64,000 nucleotides of DNA from JAFLBI01 sp964616465 (GTDB taxonomy: Bacteria; Bacteroidota; Bacteroidia; Chitinophagales; Chitinophagaceae). The translations under genes and the position numbers were made by a program. Below are positions 17,182 to 26,161 of the stretch, one piece after another; the first letter of the stretch is position 1, and each line of letters opens with the position of its first letter. The notes under the pieces were generated by a model. It saw only the letters and a program-made list of their open reading frames with translations, did no database searches and had not been told where the DNA came from. The stretch covers positions 121,697 to 185,696 of the forward strand of contig CAZTTO010000005.1 of assembly GCA_964616465.1 (NCBI GenBank), read 5' to 3'.

Positions 17182-18057
17182 ATGATGTATTCAATGACTG
17201 GGTATGGAAGGGCTGAATCTTCTTTGGGCGATCGGCAAGTTGTGGTAGAAGTACGTTCTTTAAATGGAAAACAGTTCGACTTGCGCATGATGGTGCCATC
17301 CATTCTCAAGCCTTATGAAATTGATATTCGTAACCTTATTAACTTACAACTTGAGCGAGGTAGCGTAGAGTGTAATATTCATATTCGTCAAAGTGGTTCT
17401 AATAAACCTGTTACCATTAATACAGAGTTACTTAAAGGTTATTATCAAGCACTTGAATCTACTGCTAAAGAGCTTCAACTAGATACCAGTCACCTTTTAC
17501 CAGCCATTTTAAAACTTCCAGAAGTTGTTGTTAATAGTACAGATATATTAAAGGAAGATGAATGGTTTGAATTTCAAAAAATTGTTCAAACTGCTATCCA
17601 TCATTTGCAGGAACATAGGAAAGCAGAGGGCAAGTCATTGCAGGAAGATCTCGAGCTCAGAATTAAAAACATTGAACTGTATCAACAAGAAATTCAACAA
17701 CTAGAACCCATTAGAAGAGAAAAAATGAAAGAAGGTTTGAAGAAACTATTGGAAGATGCTGTAGGGAAAGATAACTATGATGCTAACCGACTTGAACAGG
17801 AACTCATTTATTATATCGAAAAAATGGATATTAGTGAAGAACAAGTTCGCTTAAATAACCATTGTGCATATTTCAAAAAGTTACTAGGAGAAAAGGAAAT
17901 GTCGAAGGGGAAAAAGCTTTCCTTTTTACTGCAAGAAATTGGGAGAGAAATCAATACCACTGGATCAAAAGCGTACGATGCAGATATACAGCAATGGGTG
18001 GTAAAAATGAAAGATGAATTAGAAAAGGCTAAAGAGCAAGTTTTAAATGTGTTGTAG
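17182..18057 (+). CDS. yicC: YicC/YloC family endoribonuclease
   Basis: A 291-residue protein starting with the diagnostic MYSMTGYGRAE, followed by EVRSLNGKQFDLRMMVPSILKPYEIDIRNLI. It ends with the DUF1732 block (EQELIYYIEKMDISEEQVRLNNH...GKKLSFLLQEIGREINTTGSKA). Members of this family in E. coli and Bacillus are RNases involved in RNA turnover. Length and both domains are complete. Two tandem ATG codons (17182, 17185) are possible starts. It opens a tight operon: gldH starts 1 nt after its stop. Confidence 0.95.
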   Translation: MMYSMTGYGRAESSLGDRQVVVEVRSLNGKQFDLRMMVPSILKPYEIDIRNLINLQLERGSVECNIHIRQSGSNKPVTINTELLKGYYQALESTAKELQLDTSHLLPAILKLPEVVVNSTDILKEDEWFEFQKIVQTAIHHLQEHRKAEGKSLQEDLELRIKNIELYQQEIQQLEPIRREKMKEGLKKLLEDAVGKDNYDANRLEQELIYYIEKMDISEEQVRLNNHCAYFKKLLGEKEMSKGKKLSFLLQEIGREINTTGSKAYDADIQQWVVKMKDELEKAKEQVLNVL

Positions 18058-18058
18058 T

Positions 18059-18520
18059 ATGAAGTGGAGTTTTGTTTTACTAGTAATATGTACAATCGGG
18101 TTTAATTCATGCACCACCTTAGATGTGTATGAAAAACATCATTTTTTTTCTACGCATCAGTGGGATAGCAGAGATACGGTTTCTGTGCAATTTGAGATAA
18201 CTGATACTACACAGCCTTATCGTATTTCTTTGGTGTTGAGGCATGAAAACGCGTATGCATATAAAAATATCTGGATTGAAACTAATTTCAATACACCTGA
18301 TTCAAGCTATCAAGTTGTACGAGAATTCGTTTTAGCCGATAACTTACGATGGCTAGGAAATAGAGTAGATGATATTGCTGAACATCGTATAAGATATAAT
18401 GAACAGCCTTTGTATTTGAAAAAAGGAGTGTATAAGTTTCGATTAAAACAAGTCATGCGCGAAGATCCTCTTCGTTATATAATGATGGCTGGTATTCGAG
18501 TTGAAAAAGTTCAGCCATGA
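18059..18520 (+). CDS. gldH: Gliding motility lipoprotein GldH
   Basis: A 153-residue lipoprotein with lipobox FNSC, followed by the family pattern YEKHHFFSTHQWDSRDTVSVQFEI and a C-terminal FRLKQVMREDPL...AGIRVEK. GldH is one of the Gld lipoproteins found with gliding/T9SS machinery and is kept in many non-gliding Bacteroidota. It is presumed to sit in the outer membrane. ATG 18059 lies directly after the yicC stop, and the ATGA at its own end overlaps the histidine kinase start, so yicC, gldH, the kinase and the regulator form one unit. Its partner GldB is encoded elsewhere in the window. Confidence 0.85.
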   Translation: MKWSFVLLVICTIGFNSCTTLDVYEKHHFFSTHQWDSRDTVSVQFEITDTTQPYRISLVLRHENAYAYKNIWIETNFNTPDSSYQVVREFVLADNLRWLGNRVDDIAEHRIRYNEQPLYLKKGVYKFRLKQVMREDPLRYIMMAGIRVEKVQP

Positions 18521-19494
18521 AAAAATCACCAGCCAGAAATTTAGCAGTAATTACCTTGGTATATTGGCTGGTACTGCTCTATAGTATCGCTGCACTGGTT
18601 TGGTGGTTGGTAGCCTTGGAGCGTCAGAACACACAAATTACTGAAATAAGGTTGGCAGGCTTAACAGAGTCAGACCCACAATATGTTCAAAAAAAAGAAG
18701 CAGTTCTGGCAGCAAATAAACGAAAGACTGCACAATACTTGGGTGAGGGAATCACTTTCATGATGTTCATTTTATTGGGAGCAGTATTTGTGTATAGGGC
18801 TACTCGCAAACAACTTCGGCTATCCAAACAACAGCAGAACTTTATGATGGCTGTAACTCATGAACTGAAAACGCCAATTGCTGTAACACGACTTAATTTA
18901 GAGACCCTACAAAAACGAAAGTTGGATGAAGAAAAACAACAAAAACTTATTCAAAATACTTTATCGGAAGCCAATAGGTTAAACACTCTTTGCAATAACA
19001 TTTTACTCTCGGCTCAACTAGAGGCTGGACAGTACACAGTAAATTTTCAAGAGTTCAATATGAGTGAAATGATTGCAAGTATTCTCAAGCAGTATCAAAC
19101 AAGATTTCCAGCACGACAAATTGTGGGGAATATTGGCGATGAAATTTTTGTAAATGGTGAAATATTGCTAATTGAAATATTGGTCAACAATTTATTAGAC
19201 AACGCACTTAAGTACAGTCCTAATACTGGTAGAATTGGTATTGAATTAAATCAAGATGCTCATTACGTTGTATTACAAGTTTGGGATGAAGGAAAGGGCA
19301 TTCCATTAGTTGAAAGGGAAGCAATCTTTGGGAAATTCTATCGAGGTGGAGATGAAGGAGTAAGAACAACCCAAGGAACTGGTCTAGGTTTGTATTTGTG
19401 CAAAAAAATTGCTGAAGACCACGGAGCAGACATTCGTGTGACAGAACATCAGTGCGGAGGCAGTAATTTTGTAGTTCGATTTAAAACAACATGA
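18517..19494 (+). CDS. Two-component sensor histidine kinase
   Basis: A 325-residue kinase with two membrane segments (about 10-33 and 78-95) bracketing a short ~45-residue periplasmic loop, so the sensor part is small. HisKA has the phosphoacceptor His115 in MMAVTHELKTP. HATPase_c has the N box (LVNNLLDNALKYSPN), G1 (DEGKGIP) and G2 (GTGLGLYLCKKI). It overlaps gldH and the response regulator by 4 nt each, so the pair is translated together. The stimulus cannot be read. Nearby targets could include the galactan genes that follow, but this is only proximity. Confidence 0.93.
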   Translation: MKKSPARNLAVITLVYWLVLLYSIAALVWWLVALERQNTQITEIRLAGLTESDPQYVQKKEAVLAANKRKTAQYLGEGITFMMFILLGAVFVYRATRKQLRLSKQQQNFMMAVTHELKTPIAVTRLNLETLQKRKLDEEKQQKLIQNTLSEANRLNTLCNNILLSAQLEAGQYTVNFQEFNMSEMIASILKQYQTRFPARQIVGNIGDEIFVNGEILLIEILVNNLLDNALKYSPNTGRIGIELNQDAHYVVLQVWDEGKGIPLVEREAIFGKFYRGGDEGVRTTQGTGLGLYLCKKIAEDHGADIRVTEHQCGGSNFVVRFKTT

Positions 19495-20195
19495 GTAATA
19501 ATAAAGGCAATATTTTATTGGTAGAAGATGAAGTGCATTTGCATGAAGCGCTCAAGTTAAATCTTGAAATGGAAGGGTATGCAGTTGTTTCTGCTTTTGA
19601 TGGGGCAGAGGCCTTACAATTAGTTACGCAAGAATACTTTGATTTGTTGATACTTGATATCATGCTTCCTGAGGTAAATGGAATTAGTGTTGCAGAAACA
19701 CTTCGTGTAAGTCACCAAGAAATGCCTATTCTTATGCTCAGTGCAAAAAATACAAGTGCTGATAGAGTATTAGGCCTAAAGAAAGGAGCAGATGATTATA
19801 TGACAAAGCCCTTCGATTTAGAAGAGCTTTTATTACGGGTAGAAAAATTAATTGAAAAAAGTAGGCGCTTGCAAACTAAAGAACAAGTTGGTGACACCTA
19901 TTCTTTTGGTGGTAATCATATCGATTTTAAATCGCTGCAAGCAATTAATTTTAGAGGAGAACAAATTAATTTAACAAAGCGTGAAGCCATGTTGCTGAAG
20001 CTTTTAATTGATAATAAAGGAGAGGTTGTAACAAGAGAGAAAATATTATTAGTTGTGTGGGGGTATCAAGTTTATCCAACTACAAGAACCATTGATAACT
20101 TCATCCTAAACTTTAGAAAATATTTTGAACAGGATTCTAAGAACCCCGCATTTTTCCATTCAGCAAGAGGTATGGGATATAGGTTTGCACAATAG
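19491..20195 (+). CDS. OmpR/PhoB-type response regulator
   Basis: A 234-residue regulator. The receiver domain has acidic residues at VEDE (11-14), phosphoacceptor Asp56 in LILDIMLP, and Lys106 in DYMTKPF. The C-terminal winged helix (about 135-232) shows LTKREAMLLKLLIDNKGEVVTRE and TIDNFILNFRKYFE, typical of OmpR/PhoB DNA-binding domains. It is coupled to the upstream kinase by a 4-nt overlap, so this is its cognate partner. Confidence 0.95.
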   Translation: MSNNKGNILLVEDEVHLHEALKLNLEMEGYAVVSAFDGAEALQLVTQEYFDLLILDIMLPEVNGISVAETLRVSHQEMPILMLSAKNTSADRVLGLKKGADDYMTKPFDLEELLLRVEKLIEKSRRLQTKEQVGDTYSFGGNHIDFKSLQAINFRGEQINLTKREAMLLKLLIDNKGEVVTREKILLVVWGYQVYPTTRTIDNFILNFRKYFEQDSKNPAFFHSARGMGYRFAQ

Positions 20196-20291
20196 TTTAA
20201 TGTGAGTGTAAGAAGCACCAACTCTTAAGGGTAAATAAGCTAGGTCGCACAAAAACAATTTTGTAACTTCAATGATCTAGATATTTTATAC

Positions 20292-21383
20292 ATGAGATTG
20301 TATTTGCCTAATTCCAAATCATTTAAAGCCTTAAAACTTTATTTAGTCCTTTTTATATTTCTCCTAGCTTGTGGAAAGTCAAATGAACCCGCACGTGCAC
20401 AAGATCCGGCACCTACTCCAACCCCTCCGCCGATTTTGACCCTTCCACCAACCACTTTTGCTAAAGGGGCCGATATTAGTTGGGTTACACATATGGAAGC
20501 GCAGGGTAGAAAATTTTATAATGCAGCAGGAGCTGAAACTGATTGCTTTGCATTAATGAAATCTTTAGGGATGAATACCATTCGCTTGAGGGTATGGGTG
20601 AATCCCAATCCATCTTGGAATGATACACAAGATGTAGTTGCAAAAGCTTTAAGGGCTAAGCAAGCTAATTTAAGGGTAATGATTAATTTTCATTACAGCG
20701 ATAGCTGGGCCGATCCGGGTAAACAAACTAAGCCAGCTGCTTGGTCAACATTTAGTGTAGAAGCTTTGAGAGCTGCTATAGATACACATACAAAAGCTGT
20801 ACTTCAAGCATTAAAAACAGCAGGTGTAGAACCTGAATGGGTGCAGGTTGGCAATGAAACCAATGACGGTATGTTGTGGCCTAATGGAAGGGCATCGCAA
20901 GGAGGAATGGCAACTTATGCTCAATTTGTAAACGTTGGATACGATGCTGTAAAATCGGTTTTCCCCAACACTCGCGTTATTGTGCATCTATCAAATGGAT
21001 TTGATAATAGTTTGTATCAATGGAATATTGGTGGGCTTATTAGTAATGGTGCAAAATTTGATGTAGTTGGATTGTCCTTGTATCCAACCGCTTCTAACTG
21101 GCAGCAGAGAAATAATCAATGTCAATCAAATATGACAGATTTAGTAGAGCGCTATAATAAGGAAGTGATGATAGTAGAAGTAGGAATGCCATGGGATCAG
21201 CCCGATGTTTGCAAGCTTTTCTTAACTGATATAATTTCAAAAACGCGAGCAGTTCGAAATAATAAGGGTATTGGAGTTTTGTATTGGGAGCCTCAGAGCT
21301 ATGCACAGTGGCAAGGATATACTTTAGGTGCTTTTGATAATAGCGGTAAACCAACAGCAGCCTTAGCAGCTTTTGCTGATTAA
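20292..21383 (+). CDS. GH53 arabinogalactan endo-beta-1,4-galactanase, lipoprotein
   Basis: Cuts the beta-1,4-galactan backbone of type I arabinogalactan. The 363-residue protein has a lipoprotein signal with lipobox LLAC. A proline-rich linker (about residues 37-56) follows, then a GH53 barrel starting at KGADISWVTHMEAQG. Catalytic acid/base Glu189 is in QVGNETNDGMLWP and nucleophile Glu296 in MIVEVGMPW. FHYSDSWADPGKQ is a GH53 hallmark. The linker and lipid anchor suggest display on the outer membrane. The gene stands just upstream of a GH2 enzyme that carries a second, diverged GH53 domain. The two together would release and trim galacto-oligosaccharides. Confidence 0.93.
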   Translation: MRLYLPNSKSFKALKLYLVLFIFLLACGKSNEPARAQDPAPTPTPPPILTLPPTTFAKGADISWVTHMEAQGRKFYNAAGAETDCFALMKSLGMNTIRLRVWVNPNPSWNDTQDVVAKALRAKQANLRVMINFHYSDSWADPGKQTKPAAWSTFSVEALRAAIDTHTKAVLQALKTAGVEPEWVQVGNETNDGMLWPNGRASQGGMATYAQFVNVGYDAVKSVFPNTRVIVHLSNGFDNSLYQWNIGGLISNGAKFDVVGLSLYPTASNWQQRNNQCQSNMTDLVERYNKEVMIVEVGMPWDQPDVCKLFLTDIISKTRAVRNNKGIGVLYWEPQSYAQWQGYTLGAFDNSGKPTAALAAFAD

Positions 21384-21384
21384 A

Positions 21385-21406
21385 TTCAATTTCGGATTGA
21401 AGCTTT
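21385..21406 (+). terminator. Weak hairpin between GH53 and the GH2-GH53 gene
   Basis: TTCAAT-TTCGG-ATTGAA hairpin followed by GCTTTT. Short, AT-rich stem; it may only trim the transcript rather than separate the two genes. Confidence 0.3.
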
Positions 21407-21433
21407 TATTGCCCTAAAAATAAATCAAACAAC

Positions 21434-24400
21434 ATGAAGAATTCATTAGCTCTTCTCATTTTTTTGTTTCTTAATATTGGGTTTCACTTTCAACTTTTTG
21501 CTCAAAGAGAAAAAATTAAAATTGATAAAGACTGGCGATTTCATTTTGGACATGCAGGTAATGCTGAAAAAGATTTTAATTATAGTATTGCGAATAGTTT
21601 TGCTAAAACTGGCGCTTCAAAAGGAACACCTATTGATCCATCATTCGTAGATACCACATGGAAAAGGCTTGATTTGCCTCATGATTGGGCTGTTGAATTG
21701 CCGTTTGTTTACAAAAATAACTTTGACGTGATGTCGCATGGATATAAGCCGGTTGGCGGTTTGTTTCCAGAAACGAGTATTGGTTGGTATCGCAAAAATA
21801 TTTTCATCCCAGTAAGTGACTCAGGCAGAAGAATTGCACTTGAATTTGATGGGGTATTTCGCAATGCACAGTTTTGGATAAATGGATTTTATATTGGCAG
21901 AAATGAAAGTGGATACATAGGAGTACACTATGATGTAACTGACTTTATTAGATATGATAAGGAGAATATCATTACCGTACGAGTAGATGCTACGCAATAT
22001 GAAGGTTGGTTTTATGAAGGCGCAGGCATTTATAGACATGTATGGTTGCATAAGTACAATAATGTGCATGTGGCTCCTGATGGGATTTTTGCACATACTC
22101 TTTTAGCAAATAACAAAGCAACAATTACCATTGAAACTACAGTAACTAATGAACATGCTTTGCCTGTAAATGCAACTCTAAGTGCTTATTTAGTACAAAG
22201 GAGTGGGGAGCGTATAGCTGTAGCAAAAGATGCTTTGGTACGTATGGGTGCTGTAGGAAGCGCAGAAATAAAACAACAAATCGTTGTTAACCAACCAAAG
22301 CTTTGGAGTATTGATGATCCTTATTTATATCGACTTGTAGTTGAAGTAAAAGATGGCAGTAAAATAGTTGATAGGAAGGAATTAAAATATGGTATTCGCT
22401 CTGTTGAAGTAAAAGCAAACGGTGTTTTTCTTAATGGAAAATATGTTAAACTCTTAGGTGTGAACTGTCACCAAGATCATGCTGGTGTTGGAGTTGCATT
22501 GCCCGACTACTTACAGTACTATAGAATTAGTTTATTAAAAAGATTAGGCGTAAATGCTTACAGAGCCAGCCATCATCCTCCAACACCTGAATTATTAGAT
22601 GCATGCGACAGTTTAGGAATGTTGGTCATGGATGAAACACGTTTGTTAAATACTGGTCCAGAATATTTAGGACAATTAGAAAGATTAGTGAAACGTGACA
22701 GAAGTAGAACCAGTGTTTTTATGTGGAGTATTGGCAACGAAGAAGGTTGGGTGCAAACAAACAGTCACGGTAAGCGCATGACCCAAACTATGGGTGCAAA
22801 ACTCGCTCAATTAGATCCAACTAGAACATATACTTATGCTGCTGATTTAGCAAACATCTACAAAGGAATTAATGAGGTCATTCCTGTAAGAAGTTTTAAT
22901 TATCGACAATTTGCTGTGGCAGATTATCATCGTGGTCATCCTAATCAACCCATTATTGGAACTGAAATGGGAAGTACTGTTACTACAAGAGGTGTTTGGA
23001 AAAAAGATACCATTCGTGGTTATGTACCCGACCAAGATATTACTGCACCATGGTGGGCAAGCACTGCAGAAGAATGGTGGAAGTTGGCAGCTGAAAATGA
23101 TTTTTGGTTAGGCGGATTTGTTTGGACTGGTCTTGACTATCGTGGTGAACCTACACCTTACGAATGGCCAAACATCAACTCTCATTTTGGTATTATGGAT
23201 ATGGCAGGCTTTCCTAAAAATATTTATTATTACTATCAAAGCTGGTGGACTGATAAAGATGTGTTGCATATTAGTCCTCATTGGAACTTAGCAGAAGCAA
23301 AGGCTGAATGGCCTTCTAAAATAGGTAAGCCTGTAGATATTTGGGTGAACAGCAATGCAGATGAAATTGAGTTGTTTTTAAATGGAAAAAGTCTTGGTAA
23401 AAAAGTAATGCCAAGAAATGGACATCTAAAGTGGAACGTTAACTATGAGCCTGGTACTGTGAAGGCGGTTGCATACAAGCAAGGAAGAATATTCTCTAAA
23501 GAAATTAGTACAACAGGGGTGCCAACTGAAGTGGTAGTTACACCTTATAAAACCACACTTATTGCAGATGGTGAGGATGTGTCTGTGATTAATATAACGG
23601 CTATTGATAGCGAAGGGCGAACTGTACCTACTGCCGATAATATGATTCGATTTAAAGTTGAGGGTGATGCGAAAATTATTGGGGTTGGTAATGGAGATCC
23701 AAGTAGTCATGAATCTGATAAATGTGAAGATGGAATGTGGCAAAGAAGCTTATTCAATGGACATGCGCAAGTATTGGTTCAGGCAGGTACAACTGCTGGT
23801 ATGATTAAGTTTGAGGCAAGTGCAAATGGATTGTGGAAAGGTGGAACTGAAATTATTACTGTTCGACCAGAAAGTGTAGCATGCATTCATATAGATCCTA
23901 CTTACTCCTTAAAAGGAGTTGCAGCTTTACCAAGAACCACAGGGAATATTCTTGGTGCTGATATTTCTTTTTTACCAGAATTAGAAGCGCAAGGTATTCG
24001 ATTCTCAGACCAAGGAGTTCAGAAAGATGCTATTCAAATTTTAAAAGATCATGGCTTTAACTATATCCGATTAAGAATTTTTAACGATCCTGCACGCGAT
24101 AGTGGTTACTCGCCTGGTAAAGGCTTTTGTAATCTTGAAAATACACTGAAGATGGCTAAGCGAGTAAAGGATGCAGGACTTCAACTATTACTTGATTTTC
24201 ATTACAGCGATTATTGGGCAGATCCAGGTAAGCAATATAAGCCAGCAGCATGGCGAGGGCAGTCTTTTACAGGTTTGAAAAAGTCTTTGTACAATTATAC
24301 AGCAGAAGTGATGACTGCACTTCAAAAGCAAGGCACAGTTCCAGATATGGTTCAAGTTGGAAATGAAATCAATCATGGTATTGTATGGCCAGAAGGAAGT

Positions 24401-24859
24401 ATCAGTCACCCCGATAGTCTCGCGCAATTAATCATGGCTGGAACCGCTGCTGTAAAAGCAATTGCCCCCGAAACGGTGATGATGTTACATGTGGCATTAG
24501 GTGGACAAAACCATGAGTCGGTTTTTTTTATTGATGAAATGGTGAAAAGAGGTGTGCATTTTGATGTGATTGGGCAAAGCTATTATCCTAAGTGGCATGG
24601 CACTTTAGATGATCTGCGCGATAATTTGCATGACTTAGCTAAAAGGTACAATCGCGATGTAGTGGTGGTTGAATACTCTGCTTTAAAAGAAGATGTTAAT
24701 ACAATAGCATTTGGTGTTCCAAACGGCAGAGGCAAAGGCACTTTTATTTGGGAGCCCCTAAGTACTTGGGATGCTTTTTTTGAAAGAGATGGAAAGAGCA
24801 ACCAGAAACTACTGATATACGATGAGCTCAATAAAAAATTCATTCAGCCTAAACAATAA
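21434..24859 (+). CDS. GH2 beta-galactosidase fused to a GH53 endo-galactanase
   Basis: A 1141-residue exported protein (signal peptide to FAQ) with two glycosidase modules. Residues ~25-800 form a GH2 enzyme: sugar-binding jelly roll, Ig-like domain, barrel with acid/base Glu436 in WSIGNEEGW and nucleophile Glu511 in IIGTEMGS, then DUF4982-like and Ig-like C-terminal domains. After a short junction (~830-838), residues ~838-1130 form a complete GH53 barrel (ILGADISFLPELEAQG) with acid/base Glu978 in QVGNEINHG and nucleophile Glu1080 in VVVVEYSALK. All four catalytic carboxylates are in place, so both modules look active. The fusion would combine endo-cleavage with release of terminal galactose. 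No frameshift or stop separates the modules, so the fusion is real in this sequence. Confidence 0.9.
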   Translation: MKNSLALLIFLFLNIGFHFQLFAQREKIKIDKDWRFHFGHAGNAEKDFNYSIANSFAKTGASKGTPIDPSFVDTTWKRLDLPHDWAVELPFVYKNNFDVMSHGYKPVGGLFPETSIGWYRKNIFIPVSDSGRRIALEFDGVFRNAQFWINGFYIGRNESGYIGVHYDVTDFIRYDKENIITVRVDATQYEGWFYEGAGIYRHVWLHKYNNVHVAPDGIFAHTLLANNKATITIETTVTNEHALPVNATLSAYLVQRSGERIAVAKDALVRMGAVGSAEIKQQIVVNQPKLWSIDDPYLYRLVVEVKDGSKIVDRKELKYGIRSVEVKANGVFLNGKYVKLLGVNCHQDHAGVGVALPDYLQYYRISLLKRLGVNAYRASHHPPTPELLDACDSLGMLVMDETRLLNTGPEYLGQLERLVKRDRSRTSVFMWSIGNEEGWVQTNSHGKRMTQTMGAKLAQLDPTRTYTYAADLANIYKGINEVIPVRSFNYRQFAVADYHRGHPNQPIIGTEMGSTVTTRGVWKKDTIRGYVPDQDITAPWWASTAEEWWKLAAENDFWLGGFVWTGLDYRGEPTPYEWPNINSHFGIMDMAGFPKNIYYYYQSWWTDKDVLHISPHWNLAEAKAEWPSKIGKPVDIWVNSNADEIELFLNGKSLGKKVMPRNGHLKWNVNYEPGTVKAVAYKQGRIFSKEISTTGVPTEVVVTPYKTTLIADGEDVSVINITAIDSEGRTVPTADNMIRFKVEGDAKIIGVGNGDPSSHESDKCEDGMWQRSLFNGHAQVLVQAGTTAGMIKFEASANGLWKGGTEIITVRPESVACIHIDPTYSLKGVAALPRTTGNILGADISFLPELEAQGIRFSDQGVQKDAIQILKDHGFNYIRLRIFNDPARDSGYSPGKGFCNLENTLKMAKRVKDAGLQLLLDFHYSDYWADPGKQYKPAAWRGQSFTGLKKSLYNYTAEVMTALQKQGTVPDMVQVGNEINHGIVWPEGSISHPDSLAQLIMAGTAAVKAIAPETVMMLHVALGGQNHESVFFIDEMVKRGVHFDVIGQSYYPKWHGTLDDLRDNLHDLAKRYNRDVVVVEYSALKEDVNTIAFGVPNGRGKGTFIWEPLSTWDAFFERDGKSNQKLLIYDELNKKFIQPKQ

Positions 24860-24886
24860 AAAAATTTCATACTCTTTTCTCCTTCA

Positions 24887-24917
24887 ATGCCTCCATTCAT
24901 AGTTTGGGGGCATTTTT
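24887..24917 (+). terminator. Terminator after the GH2-GH53 gene
   Basis: ATGCCTCC and GGGGGCAT form an 8-bp stem with one G-T pair around an 11-nt loop, followed by a T run. It ends the galactan gene pair. Confidence 0.7.
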
Positions 24918-25000
24918 ATGCTGTTTTTGTGGGTAAAGTTCAAAAACCTAAAGAATGGCAACTACTTATTCAGACAGCAATACCCTCGGCTCATTTTCTG

Positions 25001-25008
25001 TAAGTTTG
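25001..25008 (+). promoter_or_regulatory. -7 promoter box of the ureohydrolase-family gene
   Basis: TAAGTTTG matches TAnnTTTG and ends 14 nt before ATG 25023. This supports that start over upstream in-frame codons. Confidence 0.55.
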
Positions 25009-25022
25009 TTGAAAACACCCTT

Positions 25023-26156
25023 ATGTCGATGGAGGCTATTTTAGATTTTTTACAGCCAATTTCTTTGGCGCAAATAAGTGAAGACCAACCTTATTCTGAT
25101 GTTCAATTTGGAAAGCATATTGCAGCCTATGAAACTTCCTTACCAGAATTAGAAACTGCAGATTTAATTCTGTTGGGCTGTACCGATATGCGAGGTGAAA
25201 CACCTGGCAAGAAATCTACCGATGCGGCGCTCGAAATTCGTCGTGCTTTTTATGCTTTATTTCGTTGGCATAGTGATGTTGTAGTCGCAGATATGGGTAA
25301 TGTAGTTCCAGGTGCTACTTTAGAGGATACTTATGCAGCTTTAAGAGTAGTTTTAAATGAGTTGGCTCCTCTAAAAAAGAAGGTTGTAATTTTAGGTGGC
25401 AGTCATGATTTGATGTTGGCTCAATATCAATCTCTTGGGGCTCAAGGTAAAATAGTTGAAGGTTTGTGTATTGATGCCAAGATGGATATGCAAGTGGAAA
25501 GTTTAATTCCAGCTGAGAATTTTTTGATGGAAATGTTCACTGGTATGCCCAACTATTTAAAGCATTATAATCATATTGGATTTCAGAGTTATTTCATTCA
25601 TCCTGGTATGTTGGAAACAATTGATAAACTAAGATTCGATTGTGTGCGTGTAGGTAAAGTAAAAGAAGCGCCAGAAGATGTTGAGCCAATGTTCCGTAAT
25701 TCTCATTTTATGGGAGTTGATATTTCTGCTATTCAACATGCACATGCACCTGCTAATCAAATAACTCCTAATGGTTTTACTGGAGAAGAAATGTGTGTGC
25801 TTATGCAATATGCTGGGATGAGTGCATCTATGGAAACCATTGGTTTATATGGCTATGACCCTAAGCAGGATACTGCTCAATTAACAGCTAAACAACTTGC
25901 ACATATGTTGTGGTATTTGATTGATGGTGTTCAAAGAGGTAAGGTGGAAGCAAGTTTAGAAGATAGAGAAAGTTTCAACGAGTTCACACTTGCTTTTGCT
26001 GAAGCTGAAACGGTTTTCTTGCAATCGCGTAAAACTGGACGTTGGTGGGTTCAGTTACCAGATGGTAATTTTATTGCCTGTACCAAAAATGATTATCTGC
26101 ATGCATCTTCGAATGATATTCCAGAGCGATGGTTGCGTGCTATTGAAAGGATGTAA
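25023..26156 (+). CDS. Arginase/formiminoglutamase-family protein with altered metal site
   Basis: A 377-residue cytosolic protein with the ureohydrolase fold: LILLGCTDMRGETPGKKSTDAALEIRRAFY, then VVILGGSHDLML, IDAKMDMQ and MGVDISAIQHAHAP. In arginases the corresponding motifs are GGDHS, DAHxD and SxDxD, which supply six ligands for two Mn ions. Here His in DAHxD is Lys and the second Asp of SxDxD is Ser, so at least two ligands are missing. Related degenerate members occur in other Bacteroidota, often labelled formimidoylglutamase. It may bind one metal, act on another substrate, or be non-catalytic. It is followed 5 nt later by dacB. Confidence 0.75.
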   Translation: MSMEAILDFLQPISLAQISEDQPYSDVQFGKHIAAYETSLPELETADLILLGCTDMRGETPGKKSTDAALEIRRAFYALFRWHSDVVVADMGNVVPGATLEDTYAALRVVLNELAPLKKKVVILGGSHDLMLAQYQSLGAQGKIVEGLCIDAKMDMQVESLIPAENFLMEMFTGMPNYLKHYNHIGFQSYFIHPGMLETIDKLRFDCVRVGKVKEAPEDVEPMFRNSHFMGVDISAIQHAHAPANQITPNGFTGEEMCVLMQYAGMSASMETIGLYGYDPKQDTAQLTAKQLAHMLWYLIDGVQRGKVEASLEDRESFNEFTLAFAEAETVFLQSRKTGRWWVQLPDGNFIACTKNDYLHASSNDIPERWLRAIERM

Positions 26157-26161
26157 ATTAA

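Noticed and set aside
20255..20270. Possible -7 box CAATTTTG before the GH53 lipoprotein gene, also seen at 7357-7364
   Set aside because: First position of the box is C in both cases and there is no -33 TTG at the right distance; the AT-rich context makes chance likely.
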